This document shows positions 1 through 6,664 of a stretch of DNA of 9,815 bases, piece by piece (the first letter of the stretch is position 1; every line of letters starts with the position of its first letter). The position numbers and the translations under genes were made by a program. The notes beneath the pieces were generated by a model, which made no database searches, was not told the origin of the DNA, and saw nothing but the letters and a program-made list of their open reading frames with translations. This DNA is from an uncultured Actinomycetes bacterium (GTDB lineage Bacteria > Actinomycetota > Actinomycetes > Nanopelagicales > Nanopelagicaceae): the NCBI GenBank assembly GCA_903932695.1, contig CAIZGZ010000057.1, forward strand, positions 1 to 9,815, given 5' to 3'.

Positions 1-754
1 GGTCGATCCAGTCATCCGTGGCCACTCCATCGAATTTCGTATCAACGGTGAAGATCCAGGAAATGGCTTCTTGCCATCACTCGGCACAATCACCAAGTGG
101 GAAGTTCCATCTGGTCCCGGAGTCCGAATCGATGCAGGTTTTGATCATGGCCACACCATCGGTTCACACTTTGATTCACTCCTCGCCAAGTTAATTGTTA
201 CCGGTGCTACGCGCGATGAAGCGATGGCACGTGCTCGACGTGCACTTCGCGAGTTTGAGATCGGCGGCCTGGCTACAGCGCTGCCATTCCATCGCGCCAT
301 CGTGAACGACCCGGCATTCACCGAAGAGTTCACTGTCTACACAAGTTATATCGAAAACGAATTTGATAATCAGATCGAAGCCTTCTCTTATAAGCAAGGT
401 GTTGCAGAGACTAAGAGCGCTGCGCAAAAAGTTGTGGCAGAAGTCAACGGCCATCGCTTTGAAGTGGTTCTCCATAATCCCGAAAAACTCGATCGACGCC
501 ACAAGATCAAGAGCAATATCCTCGCCGGCCAGTCGGGCAATACACTCAGCAGTCCAATGCAGGGCACGGTCGTCAAAATTCTTAAATCAAATGGTGATCG
601 CGTAGCAGCTGGTGATCTCATCGTTGTTCTCGAAGCGATGAAGATGGAGCAGGCCTTGGTAGCAAACAAAGCCGGCACCATTACTGGTTTAAATGTGGGT
701 GTTGGCGAGAGCGTCTCAAGCGGACAACAACTCTGTCAGATCGACGACCTCTAA
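1..754 (+). CDS. Acyl-CoA carboxylase alpha subunit (biotin carboxylase/BCCP fusion), 3' part
   Basis: This is the C-terminal 250 residues of a biotin-dependent acyl-CoA carboxylase alpha chain. The gene enters from outside the window; the first complete codon is at base 2, and the in-frame TTG at 71 is internal. Visible residues 1-110 are the biotin carboxylase C-terminal domain (EFRINGEDPG, LLAKLIVTGATRDEA, PFHRAIVNDPAF). A linker follows, and a biotinyl domain closes the protein from about residue 175. The biotinylation motif EAMKMEQ places the biotinyl lysine at codon 641-643, 37 residues from the end, as is usual. In actinobacterial AccA-type subunits this chain carboxylates its own biotin with ATP and bicarbonate, and a separate beta subunit transfers the carboxyl group to acetyl- or propionyl-CoA. 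The beta subunit is not in view, so the acyl substrate cannot be assigned. The gene converges on the BMP gene with a 32-base gap. Confidence 0.95.
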   Translation, partial: VDPVIRGHSIEFRINGEDPGNGFLPSLGTITKWEVPSGPGVRIDAGFDHGHTIGSHFDSLLAKLIVTGATRDEAMARARRALREFEIGGLATALPFHRAIVNDPAFTEEFTVYTSYIENEFDNQIEAFSYKQGVAETKSAAQKVVAEVNGHRFEVVLHNPEKLDRRHKIKSNILAGQSGNTLSSPMQGTVVKILKSNGDRVAAGDLIVVLEAMKMEQALVANKAGTITGLNVGVGESVSSGQQLCQIDDL

Positions 755-786
755 CCGATCTTCTTACCAGCCTCTTTTAAGAGCTG

Positions 787-1800
787 CTAGAGCTTTACCT
801 TGCCGCTCTTCAGGGCGGCAAGCGCACTTCCCACCGAAGCCGCGTACTTCTCTCCAAGTCCAGTGAGGGCAATCGACTCTCCGCCACCTGGAACGGTGTA
901 GAGCCGGCCGAATATTCCAGCGCTCTCGTTGAGAACATCGTTGACGGTAATTCCATTGAGCGCAGCAGTCATCACATCTTCTGTTGCGATATCAACTCGC
1001 TTCGTGACTGCGCCAAGTAGAAGCGCTGACGTATTTTTCTGAAGCAAAAAGTACTGGTCTGGTGAGATACCAATCAGGTTGAGCGGGTGGAGCTTGGTTG
1101 AGAGGGTCGCGGCGGTATCTGCGACGTCACTCGTTGAGCTCACCTCCGAAAAAAGCACATCTACACCTTGTGCATACAATGTTTTGGTCTGGCCGACCGC
1201 GCTGGTATCGGTAATCTCGCTATAAGCACGAGCCTTCTTGTTGGACGCAGCGACTCCTTGCACGAAAGCTGGATACCAGGCAGCGGCGGCGGATGGTGCA
1301 AGAAAACCCACCTTCAAACTCTTTGTTGCAGCGCCTGCTAATACGCCCGCAAGATAAGCACCTTGCGCGCCATCAAAGGATAAATCACTCACATTGAGAC
1401 TGGCGACGGTTTCATCGTTAATAATTGCAAATTGTGAATAAGGGCAAGCGATTGCGGCTTGACCTAGAACTGAGTCAAAACTATTTCCTACCGCCAGAAT
1501 CAGACTGTAGTTTGCCTTTGCCAGAAAGAGTAGACGTGAGTAGCGATCTGCATCCGTACCGGTCGTCACCATCTCGCGCACATTCAGCGATGTCAGGCCA
1601 TAGCGTTTCTTGATCAGATCAACTCCCACTGCAACGGCATCGTTGAGAGCATGATCTCCCCGGCCGCCTTGGTCGTACAAGATCGCGATCTTGTTGTTCT
1701 TGTTCACTGCTGCAGCTGCTGGTGTCGCTAGTGATGTCGCCATCAGCCCGCACAGCCCTAAAGTGGCAATGAGTACAGAGCCGCGAAAGCGCTTAGCCAC
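787..1800 (-). CDS. BMP-family (PnrA-like) substrate-binding protein, exported
   Basis: This 337-residue protein belongs to the basic membrane protein/PnrA family of periplasmic-binding-type proteins, whose characterised members bind nucleosides for ABC import. Family features visible in order are a first strand ILYDQGGRGD, a QFAIIND segment, FDGAQGAYLAGVLAG followed by KVGFLAP, GISPDQ, and KRVDIATEDV near the C-terminus. The N-terminus is a clear signal peptide: KRFR, a hydrophobic core to about residue 25, then a TPAAAA cleavage region. The only cysteine there (residue 17) follows Leu, so there is no lipobox, which is odd for a Gram-positive binding protein. The start is GTG at 1798-1800; an in-frame stop lies two codons upstream of it, so no longer form is possible. 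The start overlaps the trpS stop by 8 nt and has no good Shine-Dalgarno sequence, suggesting translational coupling. No permease or ATPase is adjacent. The ligand is unknown; nucleoside is a family-based guess. Confidence 0.85.
   Translation of the reverse strand: MAKRFRGSVLIATLGLCGLMATSLATPAAAAVNKNNKIAILYDQGGRGDHALNDAVAVGVDLIKKRYGLTSLNVREMVTTGTDADRYSRLLFLAKANYSLILAVGNSFDSVLGQAAIACPYSQFAIINDETVASLNVSDLSFDGAQGAYLAGVLAGAATKSLKVGFLAPSAAAAWYPAFVQGVAASNKKARAYSEITDTSAVGQTKTLYAQGVDVLFSEVSSTSDVADTAATLSTKLHPLNLIGISPDQYFLLQKNTSALLLGAVTKRVDIATEDVMTAALNGITVNDVLNESAGIFGRLYTVPGGGESIALTGLGEKYAASVGSALAALKSGKVKL
800..821. repeat. Inverted repeat at the 3' end of the BMP gene
   Basis: The arms TTGCCGC and GCGGCAA form a perfect 7-bp stem with an 8-base loop, just inside the BMP stop codon. 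Neither strand has a T-run after it, so it is not a standard intrinsic terminator. It might still stop or protect transcripts at this convergent junction. The repeat may simply follow from the coding sequence. Confidence 0.35.
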
Positions 1801-2797
1801 GAGGGATTAAACCAATTCGATCATAGACATCTCGCACTGTCTTACCGGCTACCGCCTGCGCCTTCTCGGCACCTCGACTAAGGATCTGCCCAAGGTGAGT
1901 GGGATCATCGAGCAATTCGAGGGTCTTTTCGCGGACTGGTGTTAGGTACTCCACAACCACTTCCGCTACCGCTGCCTTAAAGTCGCCATACCCTTTGCCA
2001 GCAAATTCATTTTCAATCTCGGCAACGCTTCGACCGCTAAGAGCAGAGAAGATCGTGAGCAAGTTTGAAATGCCTGGCTTGTTCTGTGCATCAAAAGTGA
2101 TTTCACGGCCGGTATCTGTCACTGCACTCTTAATCTTTTTTGTGTTTGCCGCAGGGGTATCGAGAATCTCAATCAGGCCTGAGAGCGACTCGGCGGATTT
2201 GCTCATCTTCGATGTTGGATCTTGCAAATCATAAATCTTTGCGCCCTCTTTGAGGATGAATCCCTCGGGGATGATGAAGGTCTTGCCGTATTGATGATTG
2301 AAGCGACCTGCGAGGTCACGGGTCAGCTCGATATGTTGACGTTGATCTTCGCCAACCGGAACTTGATTCGCTTGGTAGAGCAAGATATCGGCGGCCATCA
2401 ACATGGGATAGGTGAAGACACCTACGCCAATGCGATCGGTACCCGTCTTCACCGATTTATCTTTAAATTGGGTCATGCGACTTGCTTCGCCAAAGCCAGT
2501 CATGCACTCCATGACCCAAGCAAGTTGGTTGTGTTCAACGACGTGAGATTGCACAAAGAGGGTGCATCGTTCTGGATCCAAGCCAAGTGCGAGAAGCTGC
2601 GCGACAGAGGTCAGGGTGTTTTTGCGTAATTCTTTTGGATCTGGAGCTGAGGTCAGGGCATGGAGATCGACGACGCAATAAAAGGCATCATGGCTATCTT
2701 GGAGTTCAACCCATTGTTTGACCGCACCCAAGTAATTGCCCAGATGGAACGATCCGCTTGTAGGTTGAATACCAGACAGGACGCGTGAGTTACTCAT
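1793..2797 (-). CDS. trpS: Tryptophanyl-tRNA synthetase
   Basis: TrpRS charges tRNA-Trp with tryptophan using ATP, in the cytoplasm. The protein has 334 residues, the usual bacterial length. Class I signatures are present: the HIGH-type motif as HLGN at residues 18-21 and an intact KMSKS at 197-201. Between them lie MAADILLY (residues 134-141; Asp137 corresponds to the indole-binding Asp of the family) and VGEDQRQHIELTRDLA. The start is ATG at 2795-2797; it overlaps the stop of the upstream transporter gene as ATGAGTAA, and a modest GGGAAG lies upstream as a possible ribosome site. The 3' end overlaps the BMP start in the same 8-nt way. The gene is therefore in the middle of a compact three-gene unit. 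No T-box or tryptophan leader is visible, as expected for an internal gene. Confidence 0.97.
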   Translation of the reverse strand: MSNSRVLSGIQPTSGSFHLGNYLGAVKQWVELQDSHDAFYCVVDLHALTSAPDPKELRKNTLTSVAQLLALGLDPERCTLFVQSHVVEHNQLAWVMECMTGFGEASRMTQFKDKSVKTGTDRIGVGVFTYPMLMAADILLYQANQVPVGEDQRQHIELTRDLAGRFNHQYGKTFIIPEGFILKEGAKIYDLQDPTSKMSKSAESLSGLIEILDTPAANTKKIKSAVTDTGREITFDAQNKPGISNLLTIFSALSGRSVAEIENEFAGKGYGDFKAAVAEVVVEYLTPVREKTLELLDDPTHLGQILSRGAEKAQAVAGKTVRDVYDRIGLIPRG

Positions 2798-4157
2798 GCT
2801 GCGTATCTTCCCATTCCAGTCGTGAGATCAGTAATTGGCCGGCCCGCTTACCCTCCATCGTGAGCACGCTGATCCGTGCCCCTGGGATCGAAATAACATC
2901 GTGTTCAACCGGAAGTCGGCCTAATTTGTGCATCACAAAGCCGCCGACGGTCTCATACGGACCCTCGGGAATGACGATGCCAGTCTGATCGGCGAGATCT
3001 TCGAGCGAGATCAGGGCATCCACATCAAAATCACCCGTGCGAGGTTGAGCGGTCACCTCTTGTGACAAGGTGTCGTATTCGTCATGTATCTCGCCGATGA
3101 AGCACTCGACGATATCTTCGAGAGTAACAATTCCATCGGTTCCGCCATACTCGTCGAGCACAATGGCGATGTGAGAGCGCTTGGCTCGCATCTCGGTCAG
3201 CGCTGGAAGCACTCCCTTTGTGCCAGGCAGGAAGATCACTGGACGAATAATCTCAAGCAGCGTCTTCTCGAAATCTTCCTCTTTTAAACTGAGCAGGTCT
3301 CTCACATGGAAGAAGCCAAGAACTTCATCACTGCTTCCGCGGGTAACGGGATAGCGAGAGTGGGAGGTCTTGACCGCGTCGGCCATAGCTTGGTGCAAGG
3401 TGAGATTGACATCCATGAAATCAACTTCGGTTCGCGGGACCATGATCTCGTGAAGCGCCAAATCTCCTGCGTTAAATACCTCTTCAACGATATCTCGCTC
3501 CTCATCAGAGAGCGCAGCATGGCCTGTGACCATATCGACCAACTCGGCCTCACTAATTTGCGAGCGAACTTCTTGTGGCTTTAATCCAAAGAGGCGAACG
3601 ATGCCATCCGTTGATTTGGAGAGCGCCCAGATTACGGGGCGAAATATCTCAGCAATCCGATCGATAGTCGGTGCGCTAGCGAGCGCAATGCTCTCGGTTC
3701 GATAGAGAGCTAATCGCTTTGGAACCAACTCGCCTAAGACGAGTGAGATGTAGGCAATGACGATCGTGAGAATGACAAGCGAGAGCCCAGTGCTCAGCGC
3801 CGGTGAAAGTCCCCATCGCTCCAGGGTTGGAATCACAAAAGAATTTCCGAGTCGCTCTGAGCCAATCGCGGCAGAGAAAAAACCGCAGAAGGTGACTCCT
3901 ACCTGGGCGGCGGCCAAGAAGCGATTGGGATTTTTTGTGAGTCGAGCAAGCCGGGCTGTCCGAGTTGCCTTGACGCCGGAGAGCTCCATCTGGCGGAGTT
4001 GTGATTCGCGCAGTGAGATCAGAGCGATCTCCGCGGCCACAAAGAGCCCAGCCAAGATGATGAAGGCGAGGACTAAGAGCAGGTCGATACCGAGCTGGCC
4101 GGAGCTACCTACGCGGGTGGCAGGCTGCGGATTTTGCAGGAAAGGTCTCGGGTCCAT
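2790..4157 (-). CDS. CNNM/CorC-family membrane transporter with CBS pair (HlyC-like, 'hemolysin' family)
   Basis: This 455-residue protein is a cytoplasmic-membrane protein of the CNNM/CorC family, often labelled hemolysin-like; members are linked to Mg2+ (and sometimes Co2+ or Na+) export. The domain order is complete. A DUF21/CNNM transmembrane domain covers about residues 22-180, with hydrophobic stretches near 23-48, 82-100 and 120-142 and the conserved GELVPK at 142-147. A CBS pair covers about 237-355, including MVPRTEV and DEYGGTDGIVTLEDIVE (residues 335-351). A CorC/HlyC C-terminal domain covers about 370-450. The start ATG at 4155-4157 leaves a polar N-tail before the first membrane segment. 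GGAAG lies directly against the ATG, too close to be a good Shine-Dalgarno. A TANNNT element (TACGCT on this strand) ends 7 nt upstream, so the message may be leaderless. It is the first gene of the unit with trpS and the BMP gene. The transported ion cannot be read from sequence. Confidence 0.93.
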   Translation of the reverse strand: MDPRPFLQNPQPATRVGSSGQLGIDLLLVLAFIILAGLFVAAEIALISLRESQLRQMELSGVKATRTARLARLTKNPNRFLAAAQVGVTFCGFFSAAIGSERLGNSFVIPTLERWGLSPALSTGLSLVILTIVIAYISLVLGELVPKRLALYRTESIALASAPTIDRIAEIFRPVIWALSKSTDGIVRLFGLKPQEVRSQISEAELVDMVTGHAALSDEERDIVEEVFNAGDLALHEIMVPRTEVDFMDVNLTLHQAMADAVKTSHSRYPVTRGSSDEVLGFFHVRDLLSLKEEDFEKTLLEIIRPVIFLPGTKGVLPALTEMRAKRSHIAIVLDEYGGTDGIVTLEDIVECFIGEIHDEYDTLSQEVTAQPRTGDFDVDALISLEDLADQTGIVIPEGPYETVGGFVMHKLGRLPVEHDVISIPGARISVLTMEGKRAGQLLISRLEWEDTQHE

Positions 4158-4164
4158 CTTCCAA

Positions 4165-4188
4165 AGCGTAGCCTTTTTGGGCTACTGT
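4165..4188. promoter_or_regulatory. Inverted repeat with back-to-back TANNNT elements (candidate bidirectional promoter)
   Basis: GTAGCC (4168-4173) and GGCTAC (4180-4185) are perfect 6-bp arms around TTTTTG. Each arm leads outward into a TANNNT hexamer: TACTGT at 4183-4188 on the plus strand and TACGCT, reading leftward, at 4165-4170 on the minus strand. These match the actinobacterial -10 pattern and face away from each other toward the two genes. No convincing -35 is present on either side, so this is only a candidate. Confidence 0.35.
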
Positions 4189-4197
4189 GTGCTTATT

Positions 4198-4214
4198 CGT
4201 CGGCTTCCGTCGGC
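4198..4214. repeat. Short direct repeat CGTCGGC x2, 10-bp period
   Basis: CGTCGGC occurs at 4198-4204 and again at 4208-4214, exactly one helical turn apart; a related CGTCGGG occurs at 4241-4247. Same-face spacing like this is typical of regulator half-sites, and the location upstream of the ABC gene fits that. No known operator consensus was recognised. Confidence 0.4.
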
Positions 4215-4243
4215 GGGTGTTTTACCTTCATCCAACGGATCGT

Positions 4244-4261
4244 CGGGCACGTACCTGCCCG
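4244..4261 (+). promoter_or_regulatory. Inverted repeat abutting the ABC gene ribosome site
   Basis: CGGGCA (4244-4249) and TGCCCG (4256-4261) form a perfect 6-bp GC-rich stem around a 6-base loop. The last base of the stem is the first base of the purine-rich GGAGAAGGAG. It could be a leader hairpin affecting access to the ribosome site, or a dyad operator. Confidence 0.4.
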
Positions 4262-4270
4262 GAGAAGGAG
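4261..4270 (+). promoter_or_regulatory. Shine-Dalgarno sequence of the ABC ATPase gene
   Basis: GGAGAAGGAG contains two overlapping good matches to the anti-Shine-Dalgarno sequence. The nearer one ends 10 bases before the ATG at 4281, supporting that start. Confidence 0.75.
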
Positions 4271-4280
4271 TGAATAACTC

Positions 4281-5363
4281 ATGGCTTCAGTCGTATTTGA
4301 AAACGCCTCGCGTATCTACCCAGGCACAGCCAAGCCAGCTGTCGACAAACTCAACCTCACCGTCAAGGATGGCGAATTTCTCGTCCTCGTTGGCCCATCA
4401 GGTTGCGGTAAGTCAACATCGCTTCGCATGCTCGCCGGCCTCGAAGAGGTTGATACCGGAACAATTCGTATCGGAGATCGCGACGTCACCAACGTTGCTC
4501 CAAAAGATCGCGATATCGCGATGGTCTTCCAGTCTTACGCTCTCTACCCACATATGTCAGTCGCCGAGAACATGGGCTTTGCGCTCAAGATCGCTGGCGT
4601 TGCAAAGGAAGAGCGTGATCGCCGAGTTCTCGAAGCAGCAAAGCTGCTCGATCTCGAAGCATATTTAGATCGTAAGCCAAAGGCGCTCTCTGGTGGACAA
4701 CGCCAGCGCGTAGCAATGGGTCGTGCGATCGTCCGTGAGCCACAAGTCTTCTTGATGGATGAGCCGCTCTCTAACTTGGATGCCAAGTTGCGCGTAGCAA
4801 CCCGTACCCAGATCGCAGCTCTCCAACGCCGCCTCGGTATTACTACCGTCTATGTCACGCACGATCAGGTTGAAGCAATGACCATGGGTGATCGCGTAGC
4901 GGTCCTCAAGGATGGCTTGCTCCAGCAAGTTGATACGCCACGTAATCTCTATGACAACCCAGTCAACGCATTCGTAGCTGGCTTCATCGGCTCACCTGCC
5001 ATGAACCTCTTGGTCGCACCTGTCTCAGGTGGTCAAGCTTCGCTGGGTGATCTCAAGATTGATGTTCCGGCTTCTGCAGGCGCATCGATCACTATCGGTA
5101 TTCGCCCTGAAGGCTTCACCCCTGCTGCCAATGGCTTCAAGGTCCTCGTCGAAGTTGTTGAAGAGCTCGGCTCAGATGCATTTGTCTACGGTAAGCCTGC
5201 TGATTCATCAGTGAAGTTTGCTAATGCCACCGATGAGGGTGCCCAAGTCATCGTTCGCTGGGATCCAAAGAACCCACCAAAGCCAGGCGAGACAATTACT
5301 GTTGGCGTTAACCCAAGCGCTGTCCACCTCTTTGATGCGACATCAGGAGCACGAATCAACTAG
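4281..5363 (+). CDS. ugpC: Carbohydrate ABC transporter ATP-binding subunit, MsiK/MsmK/UgpC type
   Basis: This is the cytoplasmic ATPase of a CUT1-type sugar importer, with 360 residues, the usual length. All nucleotide-binding motifs are intact: Walker A GPSGCGKST (38-46), Q-loop Gln84 in MVFQSYALYPHM, signature LSGGQ (136-140), Walker B LMDE (158-161), D-loop SNLD and switch His194 in VTHDQ. The region after about residue 235 is the MalK-like regulatory extension with TOBE folds (ITIGIRPEGF, VHLF near the end). The start is supported by the strong Shine-Dalgarno at 4261-4270. No permease or binding-protein gene lies beside it. In Streptomyces and Gram-positive cocci, such solitary ATPases (MsiK, MsmK) energise several sugar importers, and this is the likely role here by inference. 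The gene stands alone between the divergent control region and a terminator. The symbol follows common annotation; the actual sugars, including glycerol-3-phosphate, are not determinable. Confidence 0.95.
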   Translation: MASVVFENASRIYPGTAKPAVDKLNLTVKDGEFLVLVGPSGCGKSTSLRMLAGLEEVDTGTIRIGDRDVTNVAPKDRDIAMVFQSYALYPHMSVAENMGFALKIAGVAKEERDRRVLEAAKLLDLEAYLDRKPKALSGGQRQRVAMGRAIVREPQVFLMDEPLSNLDAKLRVATRTQIAALQRRLGITTVYVTHDQVEAMTMGDRVAVLKDGLLQQVDTPRNLYDNPVNAFVAGFIGSPAMNLLVAPVSGGQASLGDLKIDVPASAGASITIGIRPEGFTPAANGFKVLVEVVEELGSDAFVYGKPADSSVKFANATDEGAQVIVRWDPKNPPKPGETITVGVNPSAVHLFDATSGARIN

Positions 5364-5374
5364 TACTGCCCATT

Positions 5375-5412
5375 AAAAAAAACCCCGGCCAGTTGATCTG
5401 GTCGGGGTTTTT
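5375..5412. terminator. Bidirectional intrinsic terminator shared by the ABC gene and icd
   Basis: CCCCGGCCAG (5383-5392) pairs with CTGGTCGGGG (5398-5407) around a TTGAT loop: 10 bp with a single G-U pair. Eight A's precede it (5375-5382) and five T's follow (5408-5412). Read on the plus strand it ends the ABC gene, 20 bases after the stop codon at the stem. Read on the minus strand it gives an 8-T tail, ending icd and the whole purH-icd operon. Confidence 0.92.
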
Positions 5413-5433
5413 ACTGCCTCTTACTAGATGTTG

Positions 5434-6648
5434 CTACGCAAGCGCTTTCTGCAAGTTCTCATCGATCGCTGCCAAGAAGGCTTGAGTGTTGAGATAAGGG
5501 GCGTCTGGCGCGATCAAGAGCGCGAGATCCTTGGTCATCTTGCCTGACTCAACTGTCTGGATACAGACATCTTCAAGCGTTTTAGCGAAAGTCTTGAGAG
5601 CTTCGTTCTTATCGAGCTTGGCACGGTGAGCAAGTCCTTGGGTCCAGGCGAAGATCGAGGCGATTGGATTTGTCGAAGTCTCCAAACCGGCTTGATGATC
5701 ACGGTAATGACGTGTCACTGTTCCGTGTGCTGCCTCTGACTCAACGACCTTGCCATCTGGTGTCATGAGAACCGATGTCATGAGACCAAGTGAGCCATAA
5801 CCCTGTGCGACGGTGTCGGATTGAACATCGCCATCATAATTCTTACAAGCCCAGACATAGCCACCTTCCATACGCAATGACATAGCAACCATGTCATCGA
5901 TCAGGCGGTGTTCATACCAAATTCCCAGAGCTTCAAATTGCGATTTGAATTCGGCCACATAGATCTCTTGGAAGATATCTTTGAATCGACCGTCGTATGC
6001 CTTCAAAATGGTGTTCTTCGTAGAGAGATAGACCGGGTACTTACGAAGTAGGCCATAGTTGAGCGATGCGCGAGCAAAATCTCGAATCGAGTCATCGAGG
6101 TTGTACATCGCCATCGCAACACCAGAGCTTGGGAAATCAAAGACCTGGTATTCCAGCGGCTCTGAGCCATCCTCTGGAACAAAGGTCATGGTGAGCTTGC
6201 CCTTACCGGGAACCTTGAAATCGGTCGCGCGATATTGATCTCCGAAGGCATGGCGGCCGATCACGATTGGCTGCGTCCAGTGTGGGACAAGACGTGGCAC
6301 ATTCGAGATGATGATCGGTTCGCGGAAAATTACGCCGCCTAAGATGTTGCGGATCGTTCCGTTAGGCGACTTCCACATCTTCTTGAGCCCAAACTCTTCA
6401 ACGCGGGCCTCGTCTGGTGTAATAGTTGCGCACTTGATACCCACGCCATGCTTCTGGATTGCACGGGCAGCGTCGATGGTGATCTGGTCATCGGTCTCAT
6501 CGCGCTTTTGAATACTCAAGTCGTAGTACTCAAGGTCCACATCAAGATAAGGCAGAATCAACTTATCCTTGATGAACTGCCAGATGATGCGAGTCATCTC
6601 ATCGCCATCTAGTTCAACGACTTTACCTTCTACTTTAATCTTGTTCAT
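5434..6648 (-). CDS. icd: NADP-dependent isocitrate dehydrogenase, eukaryote-like homodimeric type
   Basis: This enzyme oxidises isocitrate to 2-oxoglutarate and CO2 in the TCA cycle. The 404-residue protein matches the type II (human IDH1-like) family rather than the E. coli or monomeric types. Near-identical blocks include GDEMTRIIW, KCATITPDE, SPNGTIRNILGG and IGRHAFGDQYRATDF. With this start the numbering coincides with human IDH1: Ser94, Asn96, Arg100, Arg132 and Tyr139 all fall on the substrate-site residues. AAHGTVTRHYR carries the Arg-His pair that marks NADP use. The reading frame stays open to 6729, but that would add 27 residues inside mdh. The ATG at 6646-6648 fits the family N-terminus and has GGGGAG 10 bases upstream. 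It is the last gene of the operon, 16 bases after mdh, and is followed by the shared terminator. Confidence 0.96.
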   Translation of the reverse strand: MNKIKVEGKVVELDGDEMTRIIWQFIKDKLILPYLDVDLEYYDLSIQKRDETDDQITIDAARAIQKHGVGIKCATITPDEARVEEFGLKKMWKSPNGTIRNILGGVIFREPIIISNVPRLVPHWTQPIVIGRHAFGDQYRATDFKVPGKGKLTMTFVPEDGSEPLEYQVFDFPSSGVAMAMYNLDDSIRDFARASLNYGLLRKYPVYLSTKNTILKAYDGRFKDIFQEIYVAEFKSQFEALGIWYEHRLIDDMVAMSLRMEGGYVWACKNYDGDVQSDTVAQGYGSLGLMTSVLMTPDGKVVESEAAHGTVTRHYRDHQAGLETSTNPIASIFAWTQGLAHRAKLDKNEALKTFAKTLEDVCIQTVESGKMTKDLALLIAPDAPYLNTQAFLAAIDENLQKALA

Positions 6649-6658
6649 CTGTGTACCG

Positions 6659-6664
6659 CTCCCC
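6659..6664 (-). promoter_or_regulatory. Ribosome binding site that fixes the icd start
   Basis: On the minus strand GGGGAG follows directly on the mdh stop codon TAA, giving AAGGGGAG. It ends 10 bases before the ATG at 6648 and supports this start over the upstream in-frame candidates within mdh. Confidence 0.75.

Larger units (their letters stand above)
4158..4280. promoter_or_regulatory. Divergent control region between the CNNM transporter and ABC ATPase genes
   Basis: This 123-base gap is the longest non-coding stretch in the window and must hold the promoters of both divergent units. It contains, left to right, an inverted repeat with a -10-like element on each outer side, a direct repeat with 10-bp spacing, a second inverted repeat, and the ABC gene's Shine-Dalgarno sequence. 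No clear -35 boxes were found. Confidence 0.6.

Noticed and set aside
71..73. TTG as the start of the carboxylase gene.
   Set aside because: The 23 upstream codons encode conserved biotin carboxylase sequence (GHSIEFRINGEDPG), so the gene continues upstream of the window.
768..785. Weak hairpin with CTCT/AGAG arms in the convergent gap, as a terminator.
   Set aside because: The stem is only about 4-6 bp with a bulge and has no T-run on either strand.
1748..1756. Cys17 of the BMP protein as a lipobox cysteine.
   Set aside because: The residue before it is Leu, not Gly/Ala/Ser, and it lies mid-way through the hydrophobic core with a better Ala-rich cleavage site downstream.
3757..4668. A 303-codon plus-strand open frame running through the transporter gene, the control region and the start of the ABC gene.
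   Set aside because: It is antisense to one well-supported gene and out of frame with another, has Ser/Arg-rich low-information translation and no recognisable domain.
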